DNA from: Planctomycetota bacterium
GTDB taxonomy: Bacteria > Planctomycetota > Phycisphaerae > WQYP01
Direction of reading: 5' to 3'
Length of the DNA: 40,706 bases
NCBI GenBank assembly: GCA_021798635.1
Contig: JAJZGH010000006.1
Location: forward strand, 1 to 40,706
The stretch's first letter is position 1, and each line of letters opens with the position of its first letter. Shown piece by piece: positions 8,332 through 16,207 of the stretch. Made by a program: the position numbers and the translations under genes. The notes under the pieces were generated by a model. The model was given only the letters and a program-made list of their open reading frames with translations. It was not told the origin of the DNA and ran no database searches.

Positions 8332-8502
8332 TCAATACGCTCCTTCTTGCGTTAAATCCATCCCCTTAGCGTAGCGGGGCAAACAATTCATGGCAACTCT
8401 GCACGGGTTTTAGGTGATAGGTTACCAGGTTACAGGGGACAGGTTACAGTGTCACGTCCAGCACAACGCCGGTGGCCGGAACCCCCACAAAACCCCACGA
8501 AG

Positions 8503-8521
8503 CCGCCGGCTCCGCCGGCGG
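8503..8521. repeat. GC hairpin repeat, second copy
   Basis: A perfect 8-bp stem (CCGCCGGC with GCCGGCGG) and TCC loop, the same unit as at 6866-6884. It lies about 180 bases upstream of clpP and has no gene ending beside it on the plus strand, so a repeat is more likely than a terminator. Confidence 0.55.
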
Positions 8522-8533
8522 TGCAACCCACGG

Positions 8534-8554
8534 AAAAGGTGTCAGGTACCTTTT
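8534..8554. repeat. 21-bp palindrome with 7-bp arms (AAAAGGT ... ACCTTTT)
   Basis: AAAAGGT (8534-8540) and ACCTTTT (8548-8554) flank GTCAGGT. I recall near-identical units scattered through many bacterial genomes, often beside REP-associated tyrosine transposases. No transposase is near here. Confidence 0.5.
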
Positions 8555-8735
8555 ACGAGGATGAAAGGAGGTAGGAGGTAGGAGTTGCACGTACAAGTTA
8601 GAATGGTTTGAAGCGCTGCGCGGCTATTTTGCTGGATGCCGGATGCGAGATGCTCGCTGCTGGCCACTGGCGGCAGCGGCGACTTGTCGGGGTGGGGCGG
8701 GTCGGATATTCTGGAGCTTGTTGTACGGACGCTTT

Positions 8736-8807
<72 letters not shown>

Positions 8808-8850
8808 TTTAACCAAGACTGTTGACTGACGGTGCCATGCAGGTTCTCAC

Positions 8851-8914
8851 GTAGCGCAGGCGTCCCGCCTGCTTGGATTGTGTTTCTGATCCAGGCAAGA
8901 TGCCTGCGGTACAT
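8851..8914. repeat. REPIN-like inverted doublet, family A
   Basis: Two hairpins in tandem: GCAGGCG-TCC-CGCCTGC (8856-8872) and CAGGCA-AGA-TGCCTG (8892-8906). The outer flanks are also roughly complementary (GTAGCGCAGGC against GCCTGCGGTAC), so the whole unit can fold as an inverted pair of REP-like sequences. It lies 44 bases after tRNA-Gly. Confidence 0.6.
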
Positions 8915-9174
8915 GTGTTGTCGGCGTGACGGCACCAGCGGATAAATTGTGTGAAGTAAATACGGACGCAGCTTTGGGATCCTTACGATTTTTTCGTCGG
9001 GTGCGCATCGCGCCGGGGTTGACATTGAATTTAGCCAAGCACGGTGCCTCACTTTCCGCGGGCGTGCGCGGCGCACACGCTCATGACAACCGACTCGAGT
9101 GGTAACACCGGCGATATGGGGCCGCGCGTTCTGGAATTTTCGTCAATGTATGTCCGTTTACACAATAGTACGCA

Positions 9175-9219
9175 GGAGCCTGTCCGAGTAATCGCAATCC
9201 CGGCCATTCCTCGGACAGA
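9175..9219. repeat. 17-bp dispersed repeat, copy 2, as part of an inverted repeat
   Basis: GGAGCCTGTCCGAGTAA (9175-9191) is identical to the complement of 3611-3627. CTGTCCGAG within it is repeated in inverted form as CTCGGACAG at about 9210-9218. The segment GGCCATTCCTCGGACAG also resembles GGCCATTACTCGGACAG at 3606-3622, so both halves are shared between the two sites. Confidence 0.65.
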
Positions 9220-9369
9220 CGCCTCGTGTCGTCTTGGTTGTGGCAATTAGTGGGAATTATCTGCATAATTATCGCAAGAAACGATTCGACTTTTTCTCTC
9301 GCGCCGGATATATTCCTGGCTGAATGGTGATTTGCCCGGTTTGGGTTCTGGCATGACGGAGTTACGGAA

Positions 9370-10689
9370 ATGAATAAAAGCGTCCTATTAACTCGGACTT
9401 TGATCGTCGCGGCGGTAACGGTAATGGGGATGTTGGTGATGGCCACGCCCGCCGGTGCCTTGCGTGCCGCCCAAATGCACGTTCCGTTGAAATTTCAATT
9501 TGGGCCTGCGCCCCACGTGCCGGGATATATCCGCGTGCTGCCCAACATGGCCTATACTCCTGCTCGCGGTTACGGCTTTGATTTAGGCTTTAAGGTCAAA
9601 GGTGTTCATCGCAGCAATGCCGCCGGCGTGCGCGGAGCTTTTGTCACGAGCCACAAGCCCTTCTTTTTTTCGGTTCAACTGCCGTCCGGCAATTATAATG
9701 TTTCCGTAACGCTGGGTGACCTGAACGGAAAATCAGTCACGACGGTAAAAGCGGAACAGCGGCGTCTGATGTTTAAGAAAGTCGTCACCACCGCGGGAAA
9801 GTTTGTGACACGCACCTTTACAGTGAATACCCGAATCCCGGAAATTTCCACGGGCGGCAAAGTTCATTTAAAGCCGCGGGAGATCGGTGCATTGGACTGG
9901 GACAACAAACTCACGATTGAATTCAGTAACACGCGGCCCTGTTTGTGTGCCATGACGATAACCAAGGCGCATCCTGTCACGATTTTTATTGCCGGTGATT
10001 CAACGGATACCGATCAGCGTTTTGAACCCTGGTGCAGTTGGGGACAGATGATCACGCGCTTTTTTGTGCCGCGCCACGTCGTGGTGGCGAATTATGCCGA
10101 GGACGGCGAATCCGCCAACAGCTTTATCTGGGAAAATCGCCTCAATAAAGTCATGAGTGTTATTCGCCCCGGGGATTATCTGTTTATTGAGTTCGGGCAT
10201 AATGACCAGCATGAGCGCGGCAAAAATGCCGGGCCGAAAAATGAATATCGCAAGTCTATACTCACCATGATCGCGGATGCCCGCGCGCATCACGCCATCC
10301 CGGTGCTGGTCACCCCCATGGCCCGGCGGCTGTACCGTCACGGCAAAATATATAACAGCCTCGTGGGCTTTCCGATTGAAATGCGGTTGATTGCCAAACA
10401 GCAGCATGTGCCGCTGATTGATCTCAATGCCATGAGCACCATATTTTTTAATAAGCTGGGGCCTGATGAATCGAAAGTGGCCTTTGTAGATCGTACCCAT
10501 AACGATGATTACGGTGCTTATGAAATTGCCAAATGTGTGGTACTGGGAATTCAGAAAGCCCATTTGCCTCTGACCGCCTTTCTCCGGCCCGGTTTAAAAC
10601 CCTTTAACCCGGCCCACCCCGATCCAGTAAGCAGCTTTCATATTCCGCCTGATCCGCAATATTCCACAGTCAAGCCGTCAGGCTGGTAA
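9370..10689 (+). CDS. Secreted SGNH-hydrolase, rhamnogalacturonan acetylesterase-like
   Basis: 439 residues. A signal peptide (MNKSVLLTRTLIVAAVTVMG, cleavage after a region with ATPAGA) predicts export. Residues about 37-190 look like a galactose-binding-like beta domain. The C-terminal SGNH domain has Gly-Asp-Ser at 209-211 (IAGDSTDTD), the block II glycine in NYAEDGES, GHND at 276-279 and a DxxH pair (D374, H377 in VDRTHND). This order fits CE12 rhamnogalacturonan acetylesterases of the RhgT type, which remove acetyl groups from pectin. No polysaccharide lyase or susCD genes are adjacent, so the substrate is a guess. GGAG lies about 12 bases upstream of the ATG. Confidence 0.87.
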   Translation: MNKSVLLTRTLIVAAVTVMGMLVMATPAGALRAAQMHVPLKFQFGPAPHVPGYIRVLPNMAYTPARGYGFDLGFKVKGVHRSNAAGVRGAFVTSHKPFFFSVQLPSGNYNVSVTLGDLNGKSVTTVKAEQRRLMFKKVVTTAGKFVTRTFTVNTRIPEISTGGKVHLKPREIGALDWDNKLTIEFSNTRPCLCAMTITKAHPVTIFIAGDSTDTDQRFEPWCSWGQMITRFFVPRHVVVANYAEDGESANSFIWENRLNKVMSVIRPGDYLFIEFGHNDQHERGKNAGPKNEYRKSILTMIADARAHHAIPVLVTPMARRLYRHGKIYNSLVGFPIEMRLIAKQQHVPLIDLNAMSTIFFNKLGPDESKVAFVDRTHNDDYGAYEIAKCVVLGIQKAHLPLTAFLRPGLKPFNPAHPDPVSSFHIPPDPQYSTVKPSGW

Positions 10690-10711
10690 TACATGGTCGG
10701 AAATAATTATT

Positions 10712-10728
10712 GCCTCGGACAGGGTTCC
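10712..10728. repeat. Diverged copy of the 17-bp repeat
   Basis: GCCTCGGACAGGGTTCC resembles the complement of the 17-bp unit, with CTCGGACAGG intact. It lies 23 bases after the esterase gene. The 225-base gap that holds it shows no other feature. Confidence 0.35.
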
Positions 10729-10914
10729 AGCCGAACAATGGCGGGCGAAAGGCGGGAAATTTCCGCAACCGCAAGCGAACTGATGCGTTCTAACTATTGA
10801 GAGCCGCACCCGGGGCAGGATGATGCGCCGTACATGCAATGTTTTGGCGGTGGAGTCGTTATTATTGGTCATGTGGTGAATTTTGCCGTTGCTGCATAAC
10901 AATAAGGTGGTTTT

Positions 10915-11715
10915 GTGAAGCTTAACGACTTAAAACGACCTGAAATGATCAAAGCGGCGTTGGCAGTCCTGCTGATACTCTTTGCCGGGATCTATCTGGC
11001 GGTGCACTTAGGATCGCTTTTTGGTCGGCCGACATCCAATGCCGTCGCCTTTTATCAGGTATTCCGGCCCGCTGGTGTCAACCCCTATCGTCCCATCAGC
11101 GCCGCCAATCCGGCTAATCCCTCATCCAAATTTGCCACCGTAACGTATAAATTTGCAGACGCTCAAGGTGCGGTAGACGTTGTGAACTACCCCAGCGACC
11201 CGACACGGGCATTGGCTGTTAAGCTTCAGCGGGCCGGCAAGCCGGGCGTGCCCGCCTGGGTACAGCAGGTCAAGGCGGTTTCCGATCCGGCAGGGCAGGC
11301 TCTGATGTTTGCGCAATTACGCGGCCCCTGGTTAATGCGGCGATGGCTCCTGGACGCGCATGTCAGTAAAAGTCAGATGAACGTATTGGCCTTGGATCAG
11401 CACGACTTCCAGACGTCCATCGCGATGCTGAATCAATCGCAGCAACAGGGGTTGGTTGATCCCGGTTTACTGGGACGGGTACAGAAGGCTCTCAAGACGT
11501 TCTTGAAGACGAAAGGGCACGTGTCCAAAGCGGGCCCGAGAAAAGATGCCGCCGTCAGGGTCATAACGCTGGCTCGCCGATACGCCGCTTTGATCCAGGC
11601 CCGCCGGACCCGGGCGCTATCGAAATATGTAGCCAAGGTTATGGATCAACTGTCGGACCAGGAAAAATCAGCTCTGGCGGCGCGCATAGCGCCCATTATG
11701 CGACGCTTTAATTAG
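10915..11715 (+). CDS. Hypothetical membrane-anchored protein
   Basis: 266 residues, not recognised. One N-terminal membrane helix (about residues 13-34, IKAALAVLLILFAGIYLAVHL) is followed by a region rich in N, P, A and S and a helical, basic C-terminal half (ALKTFLKTKGHVSKAGPRK, then ARRYAALIQARRTRALSKYV). The start is GTG, supported by AAGGTGG 4-5 bases upstream. The layout (short cytoplasmic tail, one helix, soluble domain outside) suggests a periplasmic protein anchored to the inner membrane. It has no obvious partner; the HAD-YdcF-YkuD operon begins 250 bases later. Confidence 0.72.
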   Translation: MKLNDLKRPEMIKAALAVLLILFAGIYLAVHLGSLFGRPTSNAVAFYQVFRPAGVNPYRPISAANPANPSSKFATVTYKFADAQGAVDVVNYPSDPTRALAVKLQRAGKPGVPAWVQQVKAVSDPAGQALMFAQLRGPWLMRRWLLDAHVSKSQMNVLALDQHDFQTSIAMLNQSQQQGLVDPGLLGRVQKALKTFLKTKGHVSKAGPRKDAAVRVITLARRYAALIQARRTRALSKYVAKVMDQLSDQEKSALAARIAPIMRRFN

Positions 11716-11967
11716 CGTCCGAAAAAAGCACGTCCGTGGGAAAGTTTATTCGTGGGAAGACTTTGTAAAAAGCGCTTCAAAATAAGGCGTTTGGAGCTTC
11801 ATTATCGGAAGCGGAAATTTTATGGACGTTCACTCATGTAACATCGATTCCTGACCGATGATACAGGTGCCTGTTCAATAATGCGTGTTCCCGGAGGGGG
11901 CCGCATGGACGCTTGAAAATTGTGTTGGTTTTGGCGTCGGTGTGTGTCTTGTTTGAGCGGATTGATT

Positions 11968-12933
11968 ATGTCAGTAGATGAATTATTTGAATCGCTGCGA
12001 AAAATTGTTGCTCCGCGCCGCACGTCGGTCGGCACCGGGCCTTCTACAAATGTTGTAGCATTTGCCAAAGCTCCGGCCGCTACCACGGCCCTGCCGCCCT
12101 TTGCCGCAACCGCTTCCCCGCTGCCCCGAGCGATTAAAATGATCGCCTTGGATATGGATGGCACGCTGCTTAGCCCCAAAGAATCCATCACCCCGCGCGT
12201 CCATCATGCAATCCACCTGGCCGCCAAGCGGGGCATTCATGTGGTCCTGGCCACCGCCCGTCCGCCGCGCAGCGTGCGGTTTTATCATCGGGCGTTAAAG
12301 TTGCAGACTCCGATCATCAGCCATAATGGAGCTTTGATCTGGGATGAAAACCAAAAATGCGTTCTGCGGCATGTCAGCTTGCCCCATGCCCTGGTGCGCC
12401 GGGTCATTGACTACGCCCGACTGCGTTGCCCGGAAGTTATTCCCAGCGTGGAAATTATCGACAAGCTTTATTCCGACCATTTTGGCATTGTTCCCGCTGA
12501 TGCCATTCCCGCCGGTCGCAGTTTTAACCCCGATGTCATTGCCGCCATGGAAACATTCCTGCATGTGCCGGTCACGCGAATCATGTTCCATGCCAAAACC
12601 TCCACCATCGAAGAATTATGTCAGCTTCTGCCCCGACGATTTGAGCACCGCATCGGTCTGTTTCGCAGCGATGCACGACTGCTGCAAATTGTAGCGCCTG
12701 ACACCAACAAGGCCATGGCCTTGGATTTTGTCTGTAAGTCTTATGGAATTGCCCGTGACCAGGTTCTGGCCGTCGGAGATAATGCCAATGATCTGCCCAT
12801 GTTGCAATGGGCCGGTGTAAGTGCCGCCATGGCCAACGGCCCCGAGCACATCCGAAAAGCCGCACGCCATGTTGTTCCCTCCAACCGGGAAGATGGCGTA
12901 GCGGTGGCCATTGAGCGCTTCGCGCTGGCGTGA
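11968..12933 (+). CDS. HAD-IIB (Cof-type) phosphatase
   Basis: 321 residues. Motif I is LDMDGTLLS (nucleophile Asp62, acid Asp64), motif II the threonine of VVLATARPP, motif III a lysine in DTNKAMAL, and motif IV GDNANDLPM (Asp271, Asp275). The C2-type cap lies between motifs II and III. Cof/YbiV-like enzymes dephosphorylate sugar phosphates and pyridoxal phosphate; the substrate cannot be read from sequence. The first 57 residues are an unusual Ala/Pro/Thr-rich extension before the catalytic domain. The start at 11968 was preferred to 11920 because the longer version adds an unconvincing Cys/Trp-rich peptide. A start at the Met just before the catalytic domain (about 12139) cannot be excluded. 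First gene of a three-gene operon. Confidence 0.88.
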   Translation: MSVDELFESLRKIVAPRRTSVGTGPSTNVVAFAKAPAATTALPPFAATASPLPRAIKMIALDMDGTLLSPKESITPRVHHAIHLAAKRGIHVVLATARPPRSVRFYHRALKLQTPIISHNGALIWDENQKCVLRHVSLPHALVRRVIDYARLRCPEVIPSVEIIDKLYSDHFGIVPADAIPAGRSFNPDVIAAMETFLHVPVTRIMFHAKTSTIEELCQLLPRRFEHRIGLFRSDARLLQIVAPDTNKAMALDFVCKSYGIARDQVLAVGDNANDLPMLQWAGVSAAMANGPEHIRKAARHVVPSNREDGVAVAIERFALA

Positions 12934-14069
12934 AATCCGCAGTGATATATACTCATGGAATGCATACGACATCGCTTCCATCCTCCCCCGTCGCTTCAAG
13001 TACCGCATGCCGAAACACCGGCATTTTTTTTCGCCTGTTGGATTCCGGAATTCTACTGGGTGCCTTGGTCAGTATTTTGACCCTGCAATCCTGGCGGTGG
13101 CTGGACTTGCGCTTTGCCGGGGCGTTTATCGCGTTTCTGCTCCCCTGGCTGTGGCTGGCCAGTCTGGTAATCCTGCACATCTTGCGTTTCCGCCCGCCGA
13201 CGGATCTTTCACCAGATAGTGCCTGGCGGCTCAATCGGATGCTGCTTTTGCCCTCTGCGTTCATCGCACTGGTCTTACTGCTGAATACAGTTACGTTTTA
13301 TCATTTGAAAATGGTCCTGCACGGCCGTATGCCTTGGTACATGCCCATGTCTCTGCCGGTACTGGTGGTCATGATCCTCTGGTTTATCGCCCGGCCGGAT
13401 TATGCCGTTAGCGCCGGCGCTGCTGCCGCCCGCACGCCTTCGCCGCCATGGCATAGTATCAATTATAAGCGTTACGATTTTATCGCCATGACTTTCATGG
13501 CACTGATTTTTTTATGGATATTTCACGGCATGTTTCTCACCAATCCTCCGCCGCCGGGAATGGATGCGGACATTGCGGTGGTGCTTGGTGCCGGTACCGG
13601 CCCGGGCGACACCTGTGGCTATACGCTTCGCCAGCGGGTGTTGGAGGGTGTGGCGCTTTTCAAAGCGCATCGGGCTAAACGGTTGCTGCTGACGGGACGC
13701 GCTCCGCGGGGAAAAACCAACCCGTATAAAAATGAGCCGCTGGCCATGCTGAAACTGACCCTGGCCCAGGGCGTGCCGGAAAAAGCCTTAATCGTGGACT
13801 ATCACGGAAACAACACGCGCTACAGCGCGTACAATACTGCGGCACTGGTGAAAGCGGGACATTGGCATAAGGTGATCGCGGTAAGTTCGGATTACCATTT
13901 ACCGCGCACCAGCCTGGCCTTTCGACAACTGGGCGTGCATGTCTGGACAGTTGCGGCCCGTCGCGGCATCTGGCAGGAAACCAATCCGTGGGCGGTCGTG
14001 CGGGAACTGGTCGGTTACCCTGTCTATTGGCTGGATCAGAATTATCACCGTCCGGGGCGTATGCCATGA
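12930..14069 (+). CDS. YdcF/ElyC-family (DUF218) membrane protein
   Basis: 379 residues with a GTG start that overlaps the previous stop (GTGA at 12930-12933). The N-terminal 205 residues hold about five membrane helices (including LLDSGILLGALVSIL and LPVLVVMILWFIA). The C-terminal DUF218 domain begins at DADIAVVLGAGT and has the family pattern: RVLEGVALFKAHRAKRLLLTG, then NNTRYSAYNTAAL and VIAVSSDYHLPRTSLAFR. SanA, ElyC and YdcF of this family affect cell-envelope integrity, and ElyC is linked to peptidoglycan synthesis. The next gene is a YkuD-type enzyme, which agrees with an envelope role. Alternative starts inside the first 30 residues are possible. Confidence 0.85.
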   Translation: MKSAVIYTHGMHTTSLPSSPVASSTACRNTGIFFRLLDSGILLGALVSILTLQSWRWLDLRFAGAFIAFLLPWLWLASLVILHILRFRPPTDLSPDSAWRLNRMLLLPSAFIALVLLLNTVTFYHLKMVLHGRMPWYMPMSLPVLVVMILWFIARPDYAVSAGAAAARTPSPPWHSINYKRYDFIAMTFMALIFLWIFHGMFLTNPPPPGMDADIAVVLGAGTGPGDTCGYTLRQRVLEGVALFKAHRAKRLLLTGRAPRGKTNPYKNEPLAMLKLTLAQGVPEKALIVDYHGNNTRYSAYNTAALVKAGHWHKVIAVSSDYHLPRTSLAFRQLGVHVWTVAARRGIWQETNPWAVVRELVGYPVYWLDQNYHRPGRMP

Positions 14070-14554
14070 CATTGAAACAACCGTATCTCCGCGTGATGAA
14101 ATCCAGCCGCACGTTACAGGTGCTTGACGGCGGAACACTCATTAAAAGTTATGGCTGTATCACCGGTTCCAATTCGGGTGATAAACAAACCGAAGGAGAC
14201 CGCAAAACTCCGGAAGGGCGGTTTCAAATTGTCTTCAAAAATCCCCACAGCAAGTTTCATCTATCACTGGGATTGGATTATCCCAACCGAGAAGATGCCG
14301 ATCGCGGCCTGGCGCAGGGCTTGCTTTCCACGGAGTTGTACAACCAACTGATCCATGATCTGCAGCATGGCGACATGGCGGATGAACAGGTACAAAACCG
14401 CGTCTGGAAAACCCCCTTAGGCGGCGAAATATTCATTCACGGCTGCGCCGAAGGCCGCACCGGCACCGCCGGCTGCGTTGCACTAACCAACCCTGACATA
14501 ACCGAACTCTACGCATTATGTCCCGTAGGGACAATCGTGGAAATCAGCACGTAG
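14066..14554 (+). CDS. YkuD-domain L,D-transpeptidase-like protein without signal peptide
   Basis: 162 residues, almost only a YkuD domain. His125 in IFIHGCAEG and Cys137 in GTAGCVALTN give the catalytic HxG...GC pattern, and GDKQTEGDRKTPEGRF near residues 38-53 is the usual substrate-loop segment. Family members form 3-3 peptidoglycan cross-links or attach proteins to the wall and are normally exported. Here the chosen ATG overlaps the YdcF stop (ATGA at 14066-14069) and no signal peptide or membrane helix exists. A longer frame from 13988 adds no convincing signal sequence. The protein may be cytoplasmic or exported with help. Confidence 0.85.
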   Translation: MTLKQPYLRVMKSSRTLQVLDGGTLIKSYGCITGSNSGDKQTEGDRKTPEGRFQIVFKNPHSKFHLSLGLDYPNREDADRGLAQGLLSTELYNQLIHDLQHGDMADEQVQNRVWKTPLGGEIFIHGCAEGRTGTAGCVALTNPDITELYALCPVGTIVEIST

Positions 14555-14573
14555 GTTGTAGGACGGGAGGAGA

Positions 14574-14603
14574 ACGCAGGAGTTAGGAGTTAGGAGTTAG
14601 AAT
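14574..14603 (+). repeat. Heptamer tandem repeat (TAGGAGT), copy 1
   Basis: Three consecutive AGGAGTT units ending in AGAAT. The 30-base block is nearly identical (one mismatch) to 21026-21055, in the same orientation. A looser version (GGTAGGA) occurs near 8565-8584. Confidence 0.65.
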
Positions 14604-14610
14604 AACGGCA

Positions 14611-14680
14611 GGCGAGCCGGTGGGTTTATCCCACCGGTAATGTTAGCCGGCACATTTAATGTGCCGGGGGCCCGCCAGAA
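14611..14680. repeat. Double-hairpin repeat, family C
   Basis: CCGGTGGG-TTTAT-CCCACCGG (14617-14637) is followed by CCGGCACAT-TTA-ATGTGCCGG (14647-14667). The start GGCGAGCC roughly pairs with the end GGGCCCGCC, giving a REPIN-like arrangement. The motif GGCGAGCC...GGGTTTATCCC recurs inside the element at 36715-36839. Confidence 0.6.
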
Positions 14681-15005
14681 AATCTGTGCAATCCCGGAAA
14701 ATCTGTGGGTCTTTCTTCCGTTCCCATCCGACGCCAGCGGTTTTCCTCTGCCGGCTGCGACGGACCGATGCTGATCATTTCAGCAGATCCCATTTCCGCG
14801 GCGAACTCAACGCTGCCGCATTGAGCTACGGGTATGTTGCGCGGGATGGGGGTGCACGAGGCGGTCATGCGAAATATTTGCGGTCCCGCGTGGCGAATTT
14901 GAGATTTGTCGGCAGGGCGTTAAGATTAGTTGCTTGGGAGCCTGTGTGGGTAAGGGTCGCAATCCGGCGATTATTCGCACAGGCTTCTGGCAGAGGAATT
15001 GGATA

Positions 15006-16199
15006 ATGCCGGAATTGCAAACGCCTGTGAACACTGGATCCCAGGATTTAATTACGTCCGTAGATCAATTGCGCGATGTATTGCCTGCCATTACGGATGC
15101 CATGGCTGCGACTATGACGGCGATTGCCCAACGGTACACCTTCCGGTTGCCGCGATTTTATGCTGAAAAGATTCTTCTTAATGATGTGAATGATCCACTG
15201 TGGGATCTGGCGTTGCCTAATGAGGGGGAACTAAGCGATACCGGTGAAGAACGCTGGGATGCCTTTCAACTTGCCGATCGGGCTGTCAATCATCCGCGCT
15301 GGATTCAGAAATACCGTTATGAAGCGCTTCTGCGGGTAACGGATTTCTGCAGCGGGCTGTGCCGATACTGTTATTTGAAGAATAGAGATGTTACGCCGGG
15401 GCGAATATCGCATCAGGAAATTGATGCCATGTTTGATCAGGCGGAACACTCGCCGGGGCGAAGAGAACTGCGCGAGATTATTTTAAGCGGCGGTGATCCT
15501 CTGGCGGTTCCACCAGCGGTGCTTGAGCACGTGGCCCTGCGGATGCAGCGGCTCAATAAAACCGTAGCACGCCGCATTACCGTTACCATTCACACCCGTG
15601 AGCCGGTCTGGTATCCGCAGCGGATAATGGGTAACACGGCCTTGCACCAGGCTTTGAAAAAATTATCGCCGTCCTCGTATATTCTGCACGTGGTGCATCC
15701 GCGCGAAGTCACAACCGAATTGCACCAGGCGATGCTGGCGCTGACGGAACTGGCGGATTCCCGTCGGCCTCTGATGATGGCGCAGCATCCGCTGTTTCGG
15801 GGGATTAACAGTGACGGGTCAATAATTACAGATATGTATGACCGTATGGATTCCGGTCCGGTGGTGTTCAAGCCCTATTATCTGATTCATCCATTCCCTG
15901 ATGGCACCTTGCCCCAGCATCGGCTGACGTTACCGGAAAGTCAGAAGATTCTGCGGGATCTGGCGTCCGCGCCCGGCACGCGTGTGCCTTTGCTGACCAT
16001 TCCGACCCCCATGGGCAAATGCGTCATTGGCCCGTATGAGCAATTGGTTGATCGCGGCGGCTATTATCTTCTCCATACCAAAGATGGTGTGCCCGTGCAG
16101 TACGCCATTTCCCCGCACTATGATCCCGCTGAATCCCGAGTGCACATTCCGATTATGCCGGAAGTGCATCCCAGGGCGCTTGCGTTAAAGACCCTTTAA
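15006..16199 (+). CDS. KamA-family radical SAM protein (lysine 2,3-aminomutase-like)
   Basis: 397 residues. The radical SAM cluster motif is C115-x3-C119-x2-C122 (CSGLCRYC), followed by LSGGDPL, which binds SAM. KamA-family enzymes use PLP and a 5'-deoxyadenosyl radical to move the lysine amino group, either in lysine catabolism or on elongation factor P (EpmB). The C-terminal glycine-rich PLP-lysine motif of classical lysine aminomutase (PGGGGK) is not seen; a TPMGK segment is in about that place. Neither efp nor epmA is in the window. The start at 15006 has AGAGGA about 9 bases upstream. Convergent with cinA. Confidence 0.85.
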   Translation: MPELQTPVNTGSQDLITSVDQLRDVLPAITDAMAATMTAIAQRYTFRLPRFYAEKILLNDVNDPLWDLALPNEGELSDTGEERWDAFQLADRAVNHPRWIQKYRYEALLRVTDFCSGLCRYCYLKNRDVTPGRISHQEIDAMFDQAEHSPGRRELREIILSGGDPLAVPPAVLEHVALRMQRLNKTVARRITVTIHTREPVWYPQRIMGNTALHQALKKLSPSSYILHVVHPREVTTELHQAMLALTELADSRRPLMMAQHPLFRGINSDGSIITDMYDRMDSGPVVFKPYYLIHPFPDGTLPQHRLTLPESQKILRDLASAPGTRVPLLTIPTPMGKCVIGPYEQLVDRGGYYLLHTKDGVPVQYAISPHYDPAESRVHIPIMPEVHPRALALKTL

Positions 16200-16207
16200 C
16201 GCGGTGT

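Larger units (their letters stand above)
8332..8735. other. 404-base gap with repeats, no gene
   Basis: Holds three AGGTTAC copies (8419-8447), the GC hairpin at 8503-8521, a palindrome containing GGTACC at 8534-8554, and a GGTAGGA tandem around 8565-8584. Reading frames crossing it on the minus strand are artefacts of the tRNA complement. I see no plausible gene. Confidence 0.6.
8808..9369. other. 562-base gap with palindromic repeats, no gene
   Basis: Contains the REPIN-like doublet at 8851-8914 and a copy of the 17-bp repeat at 9175-9191 that pairs with CTCGGACAG downstream. Short frames on both strands lack a Shine-Dalgarno sequence and overlap the repeats. I see no gene. Confidence 0.55.
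14555..15005. other. 451-base gap with repeats, no gene
   Basis: Holds the heptamer repeat at 14574-14603, the hairpin doublet at 14611-14680, a short direct repeat (GAAAATCTGTG twice near 14678-14709), and an unassigned stretch up to the radical SAM gene. A tRNA-like fragment near 14805-14832 does not fold as a tRNA. Confidence 0.55.

Noticed and set aside
10000..10563. A 187-codon minus-strand frame inside the esterase gene
   Set aside because: The plus strand encodes conserved SGNH blocks over the same bases; the minus frame has no recognisable features.
14805..14832. A tRNA-like fragment on the minus strand (GTAGCTCAATGCGGCAGCGT)
   Set aside because: It resembles a D-arm, but no acceptor stem, anticodon stem or T-arm can be drawn around it.
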